64,000 nt of DNA from Bactrocera neohumeralis (Eukaryota; Arthropoda; Insecta; Diptera; Tephritidae), in NCBI RefSeq assembly GCF_024586455.1, contig NC_065919.1:36246839-36310838 (forward strand), read 5' to 3'. The position numbers and the translations under genes were made by a program. The notes under the pieces were generated by a model, which saw only the letters and a program-made list of their open reading frames with translations, did no database searches and was not told the DNA's origin. Shown here in pieces: positions 1 through 11,390 of this stretch (position 1 is the first letter of the stretch; each line of letters starts with the position of its first letter).

Positions 1-555
1 ATAAAGTTTTCACTGAATAATTTTCAAAATTTTTTTTTAGATAGCCGGAATAAAAGAGCAAGCGACCGAAACTGAACGATTCAAATAGTTTACAAATCAA
101 AATATTGAAAAACCAAAGGAAAAAAGGATTGTATGAAAAAAGTCAATTTTTGGAAATTTCCAATTTTTCGACATTTTCTTATGAAAAGTTTTTTTAGTTC
201 TGAACCTTTCCAGATCCACAGCGAACAACTTCTGAAAATTTCATGAAGATTGGTTTCGCCGTTCTCGAGCCTTAGCGTTACTAACAAACAAACATTAATT
301 TTTACTTACATATCGTCACCTGAAATGCAAAATAACGTATCATCAAAAAATTCGAAATTGAGTGTCTTATTGTATGGGAAAAAGAAAAGGACTGTTTTTA
401 GGCGTTTTCCGGCAACTTTCGTAATTTTTTTTTACATAAGAACCTTCTCCTAATAATAACAAATACAACAAAAAAACAATTAGTGAAATCGGTCCAGACA
501 TTCACGCGTGATGCCGTGACAACGGAAAACGGGTTTCATTTTTATATATGTATGT
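1..555 (-). mobile_element. Helitron 5'-terminal segment, cut by the window edge
   Basis: This stretch aligns by eye, block after block, with 10630-11290, which is the 5' region of a recognisable Helitron. Shared blocks include the start near 'gttttcactgaata', the 'ttctcgagccttagcgtta' motif near 262-282, and 'gggaaaaagaaaagg' near 375. It runs into a T/A-rich end and a TACA microsatellite at about 545-590. Reading on the minus strand, the 5' end lies at the high coordinate, so the coding part of this copy would lie to the left of the window. It has no coding capacity here. The exact terminus is blurred by the microsatellite. Confidence 0.6.
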
Positions 556-590
556 ACATACATACATACATATATAGATTGCAACTCTAT
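541..590. repeat. TACA/TATG microsatellite tract
   Basis: An imperfect run of TATG and TACA units sits at the terminus of the Helitron fragment. Similar short tracts recur in the window and carry no gene. Confidence 0.6.
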
Positions 591-699
591 ATACATATGC
601 GTTTACAAATTGCAACTGCTCTAATGAAGCCGGAAAATTTACCTCAAATAATTAAGTTTTTTTTTGGGAGGATGGAGTCATGTGTAGAAGTTTACGCAA

Positions 700-1165
700 G
701 TGAGGAAAGTTCTCTGATCGCCATTCACTTGGGAGTGGCCAGAAACGATTTTTTTACATATGGCCCAAGCAGCTGACGACTTCCGGTCTTTGACCAAGTA
801 TCCTCTGGATAGCCTAAGAACATCCGTTTGAAGGCGAGCTAAAGTGAGAAGGCGAAACACCTCCTTCACAGGGTTGTGCGGGTTGTCTCCAATGAAAGAT
901 TACCAACTGCCTCGGGTGAGAGATTGCATTCGATGGAACGATGAGCTGTATGAGGTATACGACGGCATTGACATGTCATGTCTTGTTGTCCGAATGGACG
1001 AAGACACTCCCGCTCTGAAAGTATTCGACGCAGTGCCCGTCGGAGGAAGCAGAGGAAGAGGAAGACCTCCACTCTGTTGGAAGGACCAGGTGGAGAAGGA
1101 CCTGGCTTTGCTTGGAATATCCAATTGGCACCACGTGGCGAAAAGAAGAAACTAGGCCAATAAAG
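700..1165 (+). pseudogene. RTE-like non-LTR retrotransposon fragment (3' end of the polyprotein)
   Basis: The plus-strand frame from about 844 to 1155 encodes a stretch with IRWNDELYEVYDGID, then RMDEDTPALKVFDAVP, then GGSRGRGRPPLCWKDQVEKDL, then GISNWHHVAKRRN. This order (RWNDELYE, VxRMxEDxPAxxVF, RGRPPLxWKDQVEKDL, NWxxxAxxRN) is what I know as the C-terminal tail of LINE polyproteins that are very common in tephritid genomes. The reverse transcriptase core is absent, so this is a 5'-truncated dead copy. Related fragments occur at 18250-18447, 40490-40665, 47570-47725 and 48636-48880. The clade name (RTE-like) is inferred. The plus-strand frame starting at 483 is not a gene. Confidence 0.65.
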
Positions 1166-3216
1166 AAGGAGAATTAAGTTTTCTTAATAAATATCCTGTA
1201 TGTATGTATCAATGACGTCTACAAATAAACATTATTTTTAAAAACAATAACTTAAGTATTGTAACACATTCTTAAAGATAATAATGAAATAAATAATTAT
1301 TATTTTTTATTTTTTTATTATGATGTGGTCATTTTATGCCAAATTTTTGGTAACCACTTTTGGCTATTATCGAATACCCACGCAAACACGCACAACATCC
1401 ATGCAATTTTTTTAAGAGCAGCTCTTACGTGCGTATAGTATCTGGTGTGGCCGGTGCCTGTTTTATTACGAATATGTACCTTCACTTTTCATAGTTTTTA
1501 TTTGTGTGTGTGTGCATATACACATATATGCATGTGTGGTATTTTTGCACTGCTTTACACACTTCACGGGCTAGACAAGATCACGTAGCCAGTTGTTGGC
1601 GTTGTGAGTATACACTTGTGGAAACATGCGTGTCCATTGTCTGTATGTTACGATGCATTCAAAGGTGCACAAGTGTGCGTGCAACGCAAAGCGCGTTCAC
1701 ACTTGCGGTCATGCGGCAGCAGGCGCGGTCTGTTATTTTATTATCACTGGCATCTACATTTTTTCAAAAGCGAGTACATTTTCTGTAACATTTCAAATGG
1801 TATTTAAATTACCTATATTTGTAGTATGTTTGTTCGAAAACGGTTGATTGCGGCCTCCCGCCACTGGGGATATAGGCGAAGTCATGCGTTAGCATTTCAT
1901 TCCCTTCACCGCTGCGTCGTGCCGGATGCCTTGGAAGACTTTCAGTTTCCAAATTCAATTGCATTAGTTGTTTATGCAGGATTTGTTTTGTTTGTTTTTG
2001 TTTGTTTTTGTGTTACTGTTTGTAAATTATTTATTTTGTTTTTGTTTTCGACATTTTTGCTCTACGAATGCGGACTTGTTGGTCACATGATCAGTTGATT
2101 ATGGTCATTGGTGGTAGGCTGTTGGTTTTGCTGCTGCGTCATCGCTATTATTTATTGTTGAGTGCCAACAATACTTGATTTACGTTAAAGACTTGCTGGC
2201 CTTTTGGCTACAGGGCTTCACAAGGCTTGTGCCGTGCACATTAATGTACCACACATACAGACTCACAAATCTGTGTGAATAGTGTACTGTATTTAAAAAT
2301 TTGCCAATTAATTGCAATTGGAATTCAGAGACAAAGTCGCGTGATTGCGCCAATATTCATTTATGTGTTTGCGTTTACTTTTTGGCTCAGTTTGCTTAGT
2401 TAATTTGAAAGAATAAATTTTAATTGAAAAGTCGGTGCCCGATTTGAGTGGTGCAATTTGTTGTGCTTAGAACTGAAGTTTGATATTTAACTGCTTGAAG
2501 TGTGTTTAGTTCGAGCTCACGCATTTGATGTACATACATATGTATGCATGTGACTAAAGATTGCTTTTAAGCAAATTTATTAAGTTTTTGATTGCGTAGA
2601 TATTATAATAATTGGGACGTAATTTCATACATCATTTGTTGCTATTTTTACAACAGGGTTTGTAAATATTGGACAAATCCTAAAGTTTTGTTTACTTACC
2701 TAATAAGCTTAACCCCTTCTCATTCATCTGACTACATGTGAAGGGGGCAGCTAGTTGACTATTTACATTTGGCTTAGCCTTTATTATAATGGTTTCCAAA
2801 GTTCTATTGAGTGTTCCTGCATATTGTCTAAAATATTGTCCCTTTAAGGAGCATAGTATCGCTATATTCCCGTCTAAGTTGTCTAACATGAACAGGAAGA
2901 CCTCAGTGCATAGAGCTGATATTTTACAGGAAATATTTATAAATTGTGAAAGTGAGTCTACGACTTATAATATACAAAAGTTAACAAGATTACTTATTAA
3001 ATTTGCTCGAATAATGAGGGTTGAATTCTTTCGCATTTTATATTCGAACACAACTTTTATAAAATGTTTTTTAAGACCTGAGAGTATATCCAGCCTTTTA
3101 AAGATAAAAAGTGTTACAAAGGCAACACCTGACACTATAAAATGTCCGGTTACACCCGAATTTGTGCTTTCCTTGCTTGTTTTATTATTTGTGTTGTTAA
3201 ATTTTTTTTTTAAAAG
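1166..3216. other. Gene-free AT-rich stretch
   Basis: No coding region is supported. There is a T/G-rich low-complexity run at about 1975-2050 (repeats of TTTG and TTTTG). An open frame at 2789-3301 has a hydrophobic segment near its end, but it runs straight into an interspersed repeat at about 3217 and shows no family signature. Confidence 0.6.
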
Positions 3217-3925
3217 AAGTAAGGACTTCATACTCTTGCAACTTCCATGGAAAAACCGGAAGTGCGCAATAGGGACTGGGCTTTATATTTTAGGTATCTG
3301 AGGGCTTGAAAAATTTTAGTCAGATTTAGTCAGACAATCAGGTTATCAGGTGGCACCCCTCAAAAGCACTATTTGTGCAAAGTTTCATTTGCATACATTG
3401 ATTGGTTCTTGATTTGTGTTCTGAGAAGTGACGAATGATATGGAATTAAGAATAGTGTGAATGGAAAGTAGGCATGGTTGTAGTTCGGTTGCGTTCATTT
3501 TCAAAATGTGACATAAGTCCGTCAGTAATAATGCTAAGTACCGAATTTGGTTAAAATTTGTAAAGATAGTCCCGAGATTTCTCGTATATAAAATTTTTTT
3601 TATCATTTTGGGTGTTATTTAGTGCCTCTGACACTTTTATTTATTGAGTTATCGCACTTTTAGTAGTTTTAAACATAACAGTTATTTGGAGAGTTGGCGG
3701 GGTTATAATTCAACTTCAACCATTTTTACGCTTTCAATAGATGTGCTGAAAATATTTGTTCTGAGTGAGTTTAGTTAATTTGGCTTAAGTGAGTTGGAAG
3801 GTATGTACATACATTAAAACTATTAGGCCAGACAGCCGATCGGATTTCAACTTTGATACAAACAACTGTTAGGTGAACAAAACTATTATACTCTGTACCA
3901 ACATGCTGCAAGATTATAAACTTTT
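3217..3925 (+). repeat. Tephritid-type interspersed repeat (family B, degenerate copy)
   Basis: It begins with 'agtaaggacttcatactctt' and ends with 'gtgaacaaaactattatact' followed by a degraded 'gcaagattataaact'. This is the same order of landmarks as the fuller copy at 39349-40462: start 'gtaaggaagg', a 'gtggttgt' block, the closing 'aacaaaactataatactctc'. It has no coding capacity. Names for this family are not known to me, so 'family B' is local to this annotation. Confidence 0.6.
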
Positions 3926-4148
3926 CAAAATGATATATAATGGAATAGTCTTTAAAAGCCGAAGTATGAAAACTTTTATTCATGATTTTCTTATAGCAAA
4001 GGATTTGAAAACCCATTCCAATGTATAATTAAATGAATGAGAATGGCTTTAAAATGTAACTGAGTGCTTTACTATTATATCTTTACCAAAAATCTTTCAT
4101 ATGCATATTAATAGGTTTGTAAAAACTTGTCTTTGATATATACAAGTA

Positions 4149-4911
4149 TAGTGACTCACAAAATTGATCACGCTTCAGTTGAATAGCCATTTCTTTTTTC
4201 ATTCCGTCTTGCATATGCAGTCAGTACTAATCCAACTCAGCTTCAGGATCGGGACGATCATATGAAGTGGAAAATGCGAAAATTCCGTGGAAATAGCAGG
4301 GAAAAGAATAATCATTTAAAGGTTTGTGTACAGACAACGCACAGAAAATTATGAAGTGTTGAACAAAAAGCCCTGCTAAGGTCAAAAAACCAACACTGGG
4401 TCTGAATGTACGTGACTGGGAGAGGGTCGTGTGGTCGGACGAGACTTAAATAAATCGTTTGGGATCGGATAGGCGCAATGGACGTGGTGAAACAAGAATT
4501 CGAAAGTGCAGGCACGCCACATTAAGCCAACGTTGAAGTATGGAGGAGGCTGCATTATGGTGTGGTGATGCACGACGACAAATGTGGTTGGTAGGTTGAC
4601 GAAAATCGAAGGACGTATGCTGGCAAAGTCTTATATTGAGATTCTGCGCAGTCATTTGCTTGGCACTGTAGGAGACTTGGGCCCATCGAGTAGCTGTGGA
4701 GTACACTAATAAATTCGGTTGCAGGCGAAATCGGCTAATTGAGCGAATTATTGTCTACGGTGTAGCAGGCGCGGGATTATACATTATTTCGTGAGAAACA
4801 TACGAAAATTTGTGCTTAATAAAAACATTTAAAAAAATATCAAAACATTTACGAGTTTTTTATCATCGATTAGCTACGTATTGATACTGTGATCAATTTT
4901 GTGAGTAATTG
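4149..4911 (+). mobile_element. Tc1-like DNA transposon, internally deleted and dead
   Basis: The two ends carry matching inverted repeats around ACTCACAAAATTGATCAC (about 4153 and about 4905 on the opposite strand), and both sides abut a TA dinucleotide (4147-4148 and 4912-4913), the Tc1/mariner target. The body retains part of a Tc1 transposase on the plus strand: WERVVWSDET, a stop, then INRLGSD, and after frame changes a segment equivalent to LKYGGGCIMVWG. That region carries the first catalytic Asp in WSDET. At 763 bp it is about half the usual Tc1 length, and stops and frameshifts make it non-functional. Confidence 0.75.
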
Positions 4912-5199
4912 TACATATTTTCATGAGTACATCACACGCGGCATAAAAACTTTTAATTTCCGTTTTGTGGTTTATGTGACGTTCGCTGTGACGTTTGCCG
5001 CATGAAGAGCTGCAATGAAAACCACAAATATGTACATGTACTTGTATGTGTATGCGTGTGTATAGATGTGTGTAATGAATGAATATACACATATGTACAA
5101 CATTTGACAAAAATTCTCACGCCCGTATAAAGTTACAAATTATTGCACGCGATATTATAGTAGCCAAGTAAGAGTGAAAACTACGCACAATTCAAATCA

Positions 5200-5922
5200 T
5201 TTGCAATTTTTTGTTAACGGTATATGTAAAAATAACTTGGAAAATACTCAAATGAGGAACAGGTAAGATATAGTATAAATAATCAGAATGCCGAGACAAT
5301 TTGAAATCTGTCCGTCCGTCCGTGAAAGCCGTAACTTGAGTAAAAATTAAAATATCGCGATGAAATTTGGCGTTCATGTTTTCTGGCAAAAAGACGGAGC
5401 TCTTAAATGAGCGTAATCGGACCACTGCCTCGTCCTCAAAACGTGGGTCATAACTAAATACTCAATTGAGATTTGCAACTTTAATCTAGTTTAGAGAATC
5501 GCAGTGGCAAGGGCTAAACACATACATAGCTTTTGCATATCTCTCAAACCGTTGAATTCAAAGTAACCAAATTCGCTTAAAATAAATTCTGTGAGAACCG
5601 CTACCGACAGTGTGAAAATGAATGAAATCAGATCATAACCCCGCTCACTACCCATATAACAGTACCGTTAAAAACTAAGTACTAAAAGCGCGATAAATCC
5701 ATAACCAAAAACTCTAGAGACATTAAATTCTACCACTGGGTTGGTATTAGATAGCTTTATAAGAGGTAGGTGGTGGCACCGCCCGCTTTTAGGTGAAATC
5801 ATATACCTCGCGACCTGCTGAAACGATTTCAACTGAATCTGGTATATAACATTCCTCTAACATTTCCATGGTACAGTGCGAAAATGCACTACAACCACGC
5901 CTATTTCCCATATAATATAATT
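5200..5922 (-). repeat. Family B interspersed repeat, opposite orientation
   Basis: It contains the block 'gtccgtccgtccgtgaaagc', then 'cgtaacttgagtaaaaatta', then 'gatgaaatttgg'. The same order is found inverted in the copy at 39349-40462. It stops abruptly at the start of the mini-me-like element at about 5923. No gene. Confidence 0.55.
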
Positions 5923-5940
5923 ATACCCTGAACAGGGTAT

Positions 5941-5943
5941 ATT
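5941..5943. repeat. Target-site duplication ATT (left)
   Basis: ATT immediately left of the 19-bp inverted repeat. The partner is at 7313-7315. Removing the insert and one ATT restores 'gggtatattaagtttg', the normal sequence of this repeat family. Confidence 0.75.
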
Positions 5944-7312
5944 CAGCCCTATTCTGCATTTCGATTACGTTCCCGCTCTACGCTCCGTCTGAATCGAAAA
6001 TAGGTATTCTGAGTTACGATTGGATTGAAAGAAGAAGAGGAAGAGCTGTAGCTCTTTCGAAGTCAGCTGTTTGCCTTGAAACGTGTGAAAATGAAATATA
6101 ACAAAGCAAAAAAACACAAATTATTGTTGGTTTATTAAAATAAAGAAATTATATCGGCAGCGATATTACTTGAGGAGGAGACCAATGCATTTTTCAAAAT
6201 ATGCCCTACATTATTCTATTAAATAAAAACAATTGCATTCAGTGCATTTTACAGCTCCTATATTAAAAAAGTAAATGCTTTTATTTCATTTCACAGCTCG
6301 TTATATAAATAAATTAAATAAATAAAAGGCTAACAATTAAAAAATGACTACTTTGAATCCGGCTTATAATTTGGATCTAATCTTAGCATTTGCATTTTTA
6401 TTTCTTCTTTTTCCTTCACCAGCTCTTCCTTAATTCTATTGTGTCGCTTCTGTTCTTCAAGTTGCTTCACTGCAGTCTCCGCCAAAGTTTCTAGAGAACG
6501 ATTCATGTGCCGTAAATATGAAGTAACTTCTTCCATTTTACCAAAGGCAGCTTCATTGAATTTTTCATCTCTGCATAAAATTCTTTTTAATTTGTATCTT
6601 TTTCTTAAGTAATGAAGAAGTGCTCTGCTTGTCTGCTCTCGCCTCTCTATTTTGGCTGCTAGCTCTACTGGTTGAAGGGATATCATCCGTTTCCAAACCC
6701 GTCAAAGCTATCACCTTTTCATCAAGTGGGCTTATGCGTTGTAAACGGCAAGGACCTCCACCGGTGCTCATCCTTTCTTTTTTGTTATGCGATAATTTTC
6801 GCTTCATGTAGCATTTTTAGTCAATCCAGACCTGCACGAAAACGTTAGATTTAACTTAAATTTTTAAAAATAAATGGAAGTTAAAACCAAACTTCCATGT
6901 ATTGTAATCTTTTGTTGGTGGGCCAAGTGCATTTAAATTCCTTGCAACCTCCTCCCAAAACTCCTGTACTTCTTCCTTCGGTCGCTTTTGGAAGCCCTGC
7001 GCAATATCTCTTTTCGTGGCATATCAAAAAATATCATTTAAGCACAAACAACCAAGGACACCACCATTATGTCTTTTACAACTATAATCATAAAGTTTTA
7101 CTTACATATTTGAGGAAATTATTTTATCCAAGTGCACGAAAATGAATATATAACGGCTTTCCGCCGACAAAACTTCAACGTACAAAAACGTAATTACGAT
7201 CGCAATGCAGAATACATTGAATTGGAATTTTCGAAGTTGAATCGAAGCGCAGAATACCAAAGTTGCCAATCGGAGAAAGTTTCGATTCGAGTAGAAATGC
7301 AGAATAGGGCTG
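5944..7312 (-). mobile_element. PIF/Harbinger-like non-autonomous DNA transposon
   Basis: A 1369-bp insertion with a perfect 19-bp terminal inverted repeat CAGCCCTATTCTGCATTTC at both ends. A further inverted GGTATTCTG pair lies just inside (about 6003 and about 7250). It interrupts a mini-me copy exactly, and the flanks read ATT on both sides (5941-5943 and 7313-7315), a 3-bp target duplication. Its cargo is a minus-strand gene for a zeste/Myb-SANT-like DNA-binding protein. No transposase frame is seen. PIF/Harbinger elements make 3-bp duplications and often carry such a second ORF, hence the call. Their usual target is TWA, so ATT is a mismatch that leaves the superfamily open. Confidence 0.65.
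6348..7023 (-). pseudogene. zeste/Myb-SANT-like DNA-binding protein gene of the Harbinger-like element (broken)
   Basis: Minus strand. The first exon (about 7023-6892) encodes KRDIAQGFQKRPKEEVQEFW and NLNALGPPTK...W, the hallmark of the Myb/SANT-like 'regulatory protein zeste' domain (Myb_DNA-bind_5 type). A putative short intron (about 6891-6832, ending TGCAG) separates it from VWID-stop-KCYMKRKLSHNKKE, then STGGGPCRLQRISPLDEKVI, then a Ser-rich linker. After a frame change near 6570 comes a Lys/Glu-rich coiled-coil tail (MEEVTSYLRHMNRS ... EEQKRHNRIKEEL) ending at 6348. Defects are an in-frame TAA where an aromatic residue is normal, a damaged splice donor and a frameshift. In such elements this protein helps DNA binding or nuclear import of the transposase. 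This copy cannot make it. Confidence 0.65.
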
Positions 7313-8224
7313 ATTAAGTTTGTCACGAAGTTTGAAACACCCAAAAGGAAGCGTCAGAGACGCTGAGCTGAGTCATGTCCGTCTGTCTGTCCGCCTGTAC
7401 ATATACGAATTACTCCCTCACTTTGTAAAATATCGTTTTGAAATTTTGTAAACGTCTTTTTCTCTTCAAGAAGCTGGTCATTTGTCGGAACTACCGATAT
7501 CTGACCACTATAACATATAGCTGCCATACACACTGAAAGATCGGAATCAAGTTCTTCTCTGGAAAACATTCACATTTGACAATGTATTTTCACGAAATTT
7601 GATACAGATTATTTTCTAAGAAAACAATGTAATCTCCGAAGAAGTCGTTCAGATCGGTTAACTATAGCATATAGCTAACATATAAGCTGAATGATCAGAA
7701 TCAAATGCTTGCATGGGAAACTTCCTCATTTGACGATATATTTTCAGGAAATTTGGTATGAGTTATTGTTCATAGAAATAATGTAATATCGGAAGAAATT
7801 GTTCAGATCGGCTCACTATAGCATATAGCTGCCATACAAACCGAACGATCGGATTCTAGGGCTTGTATGGAAAACTTTCAAATTTGACGTGGTATCTTCA
7901 CGAAATTTGACATGGATTACTGCTTAAGGTAATAATATAATCTCCGAAGAATTATTCCATACTGAACGATCAGAGTCAAATGCTTGCATTGGAGACTTTT
8001 TCAGTTGACGAGATATATTCTGCAAATTCAACACAGAGTTACTAAAAGAAATGCACCTGTGAAGGGTATATTAGCTTCGGTGCAGCCGAAGTTAACGTTT
8101 TTTCTTGTTTTAAATTCCATTTGATTATTTCACTTTTCAGTGTAACAATCAAGAAACAATGATTATAACGAGAAAAACTTTGCAATAACGCATTTAAAGT
8201 ATGCTACGGTATGATTAGCAATAA

Positions 8225-8600
8225 TCTAAATCGATCAAAACTGTTCAAGCCCGAATATGTTGACATATTTTAAAGTTGGCCTGAAAGTTTCGATGAATGT
8301 GTGAGGTATGTATATAATAGAAGAGAATAGAAAGAATCCTGTCTGTGTCTAAAAAATATGTTAATTCGGGTCAATGCGGGAAGTAATAGCCCTTATATAC
8401 CTAATATAAAGATTATCGAATTTCCGTTATAAAGTCTCCGCATATATTGGCCAATATGTGAGTAATTCTAATGAGAATGAGAGAGCGCGTTTTGATCATA
8501 ATAATAATTAAAATTGAGTAAAAACTTCGCCCAGGCACTATGTAACTAAAATCAGGATTATCGAACATCCGGCTGACTTTAGTCAATAAGATTGGCAATT
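8225..8600 (+). repeat. Interspersed repeat (family C)
   Basis: It shares an ordered set of blocks with 24680-25060 and 40670-41050: 'aatgtgtgag', 'agaatcct', 'accgcatatattggccaatatgtgag'-like text, then a 'cgaacatccggctgact' tail. It has no coding capacity. The repeated layout in three places supports a dispersed family. Confidence 0.5.
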
Positions 8601-8679
8601 GTATTTGGTACTGATCTTGATGTTTATTTGTCCAGCAAGTTGTATGCCAATTTGTCGTTCAGTTGGTATTATTTATATA

Positions 8680-8708
8680 CTAGCTGACCCCGCAGTCGTT
8701 GTCCTGCG
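8680..8708 (-). other. Helitron 3' hairpin and CTAG terminus
   Basis: Read on the minus strand: a CGCAG/CTGCG stem with an 8-nt loop, then GGGGTCAG, then CTAG and a flanking T. This is the replication-terminator palindrome expected for Helitrons, and it fixes both orientation and end. Confidence 0.75.
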
Positions 8709-9150
8709 TGAAATTATGTGTTTAGAAATGAAAAAGTTGAATTTATCATTTCACTTTTTCACTTTTTTTTTCAATGTATCGCAGCTTGATAAACAACATT
8801 TTTTGGTTTCTGTTCCGATGTATAGAAAAGATGGTTTTCCAACTCGTGAGCAGGCCACGTATATCTGGCCGAGTGAAAAACATAGCATTTCCAAATGTAT
8901 ACCATACACTATGCGACTATCCTTGTGTCTCAAATGTAATTTTCACTGGAAGCTGAATACGTTTGAACTGAAATGACAAATCGTTAGAACTCAGAGGAAT
9001 TCGTAGAATCAAGCATTCTGCCCCTTTATATTCGATAGCTGCGTCACAATCAGTCAGGTTCCATTACACAGTTTCGGCGCCTGAAGATTGTGGAACATAA
9101 TAACGACAGATCCAACTTTGAGACGCAAATGATGCGGTGGCATACCAAGC

Positions 9151-9339
9151 CTATTCAAAGAATTTAGAAATTCCACGATCGATCAATTTGTATGAGCGCA
9201 AGTCTCCCGGAATTTGACTTTGAATCTTCCAGTTTAAGTCAACAACATCGGTATTTTTGGCAGCTAACATTGCGCGTGCACTTAAGGAATTGTAGTTACG
9301 ATAATTTGTCCAATGTCCGAATATTCGTGATGAGTTCAT
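9151..9339 (-). pseudogene. Helitron helicase C-terminal fragment
   Basis: Minus strand: a block with YNSLSARAMLAAKNTDVVDL, then NWKIQSQIPGDLRSYKLID. This corresponds to the LSERAILAAKNxDVxxLN...Q..IPGE...YKSID signature near the end of the Pif1-like helicase in Helitrons. It is separated from the Rep part by deleted helicase motifs, so it is a relic only. Confidence 0.7.
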
Positions 9340-9534
9340 CTTTGGTGAATTGGTAAAGGGAAAATGGAATTGATATCAAACCACCGGAAGTATCAACCGG
9401 AATTTACCCATTTCCAATCCTTAGCGAATACGATGTAAAATGTCTTCGGCAATGTCATTTTTGTTCGTATTTCATAATTGACGCTAATTTGATGGCTGAT
9501 CATCGCGAAAAGTGTGCGAACTTCATTCCAGTGA

Positions 9535-10634
9535 TTAACATGTTCCAGCAATTGTAATTGTTATTGTAATTGTATGTATAATATCAAGATATTTCCGAAT
9601 AGAGCAAGTTCTCGCAAACGGTTCACTGCCGAAAATTGAGAAAAAATTCGTAAATGTTAATTTTGTTGCTAGGGGTGTTTTCTCTGTCTGTGCTGTATTC
9701 TCTGTGTTGAAATAGACTATTTGGTCATTCTCCAAATTAACTGCGAGACGCACAACAATCGGAAAACGTTCATGAATCGCAAAAGTAAATATCATACAAA
9801 GCGCTTTATTGCAGTTCACGTATCGACCGTATCGTTCGAGATCAGTAACCGCCATGTTGCTTTCTTTAGTGACGTATTTACACACGTATTTTATCGATTA
9901 CACCAAACTGCAATACGCAACATTGACATGAGATTTGAATGTGAATTAGACAACAGTGGCGAATATGGTACGATCCATATGTTGTCGACTTCGATGTGTT
10001 GTTAACTTCGATATTGACGCCTCTAAATTGAATGCTAAATGTTCTGCCATTGTCATCTGGTGAGCGACGCTGATACATTGGATATCCATCATTTCTAGTT
10101 TGTGTTTCCGAAAGAAAAGCACGTGGATAGTGTTTTGTACATTTATTGTCAGACATACAAACCGAAGTGGTATTGTGATCCGTAAGGTACATGAACCATA
10201 TTGGTTTCGTATAATTCTGCTTCTATCTCTGGATCAGGAATTTCCGCAGAAATGATTTCATCAATTTGATTTGGTGTAACCACCATCCACCATCCAAAGG
10301 AGAATACGTGCGTGCGGCAAACCTCTCTTTTGCCACTCAACAGAGTACACCTAGCATCTAACAGCACCACATATACGTTGCTTTAAGATAAAGTTTACAA
10401 AACATCGCAACTGTTGTTTGAAAAGTTGTCCTCTGACATCGTGACGATCGCTTGCTGATTTCCCGCGATCCATAATTTCATTCGTACATATGTCATCGCG
10501 TCCTGGGAATACTCGGTCATGTGCCATGGGCTGTCAATAGACATGCTTATGTTGATGCTAAAACGAACGCGACCTCTTCGTGGCATCGTAACAAATTTCA
10601 ATCTGTAATTGAGCACTTTGTGTGAAACGCACAT
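9535..10634 (-). pseudogene. Helitron Rep/helicase polyprotein, N-terminal and Rep region (broken)
   Basis: Three minus-strand frames together follow the order of insect Helitron polyproteins. First is HMTEYSQDAMTYVR (about 10530). Next is QIDEIISAEIPDPEIEAELY followed by NMVHVPYG (about 10270-10160). Then come KCTKHYPRAFLSETQTR, DGYPMYQRRSPDDNGRTFSI (about 10140-10030) and CKYVTKESNMAV, GRYVNCNKALCMIFTFAIHE, then VRLAVNLENDQIVYFNTEN (9885-9650). These are the conserved blocks around the Rep endonuclease. At least two frame changes and several stops break the gene. The first product frame at 10634 is itself truncated. Confidence 0.75.
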
Positions 10635-11390
10635 AACGTTTTCACGGAATAAATTTCAATAATTTTTTTTGAATAACCAGAATAAAGAAAGCAAACGACA
10701 AATTTGACAATTGAAAAACAAAAGGAAAAAAGTTGAAAAAAAAAATTTTGTATGAAAAAAAGTTATTTTTTTGGAATTGTCCAACTTTCCGACTTTTCCT
10801 CACGAAAAGCATACGGATTTTTTATCTCTAAACTTTCCTCGGTCCACAGCGATCAACCTCTGAAAATTTCATCAAGATTGCTTCAGCTGTTCTCGAGCAT
10901 TAGCGTTACTAACAGCATTCATTCGTTTCTATGGGAAAAAGAAAAGGGCTCTTTTTAGGGGTTTTGCGGCAATTATTCGAATTTTTTCGCCGTAAAAACC
11001 ATCCTTGCCTCAACGAACATTTTAAAAAAAGAATTGGCAAAATTGGTCCAGGCGTTTTTGAGTTATGTGCCAGCATTTAAAATCATGTTCGTTTTTATTT
11101 CCTTTTTAAAATCGTATTTGAAAATTTATTTTCTTCATAATTTTTTTTCGGAAAATTTTCCAGAATTTTCTTAAGTATTTTCCTTGTTTGGGCGGAGACC
11201 TGTCCGAATTGGTGGTAACCACCGAAATCGGTCCAGGCGTTCTCCAGTTATAAGCGTAGTAACTAACGTCACTTTCTTTTATATATGTAGGTAAGATAGC
11301 TTTAAAATATATTATCGAGTATAGTATATTTGAGCAATATCAAAATCAATTCAAGTAGACCGTCCCTCTCTTTGCTCCTAATATACCCCT

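Larger units (their letters stand above)
5923..8111 (+). mobile_element. mini-me-like repeat, split by a nested transposon
   Basis: The left piece (5923-5943) is the hairpin-like start 'ataccctgaacagggtat'. The right piece resumes at 7313 with 'attaagtttgtcacgaag' and runs through a (GTCY)n block at 7377-7398 to the closing 'ttcggtgcagccgaagttaa' and 'ttcttgtttta' near 8105. The family is recognised by its fixed order: hairpin head, TA-rich run, GTCY run, repeated 'catatagctgccatac' blocks, TTCGG-palindrome tail. This matches the dipteran mini-me description (two proto-microsatellites, TA and GTCY) as I recall it. Other copies are at 11475, 25383 (inverted), 32636 and 37515. Confidence 0.7.
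8680..11290 (-). mobile_element. Helitron (rolling-circle transposon), degenerate copy
   Basis: On the minus strand the element ends in CTAG inserted between A and T (CTAG at 8680-8683, T after it). It is preceded by a perfect 5-bp stem hairpin (CGCAG at 8691-8695 and CTGCG at 8704-8708) 11 nt from the end, which is the diagnostic Helitron 3' structure (hairpin plus CTRR). The body carries fragments of the Rep/helicase polyprotein in order: the N-terminal part at about 10630-10150, the Rep region at 10190-9535 and a helicase C-terminal piece at 9339-9151. The 5' region (10630-11290) matches 1-555. At 2.6 kb with many stops it is far shorter than an autonomous element. Confidence 0.8.

Noticed and set aside
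2789..3301. Open frame of 170 codons with a hydrophobic stretch
   Set aside because: It begins in featureless DNA and its last third runs into a family B repeat; no domain signature and an AT-driven composition.
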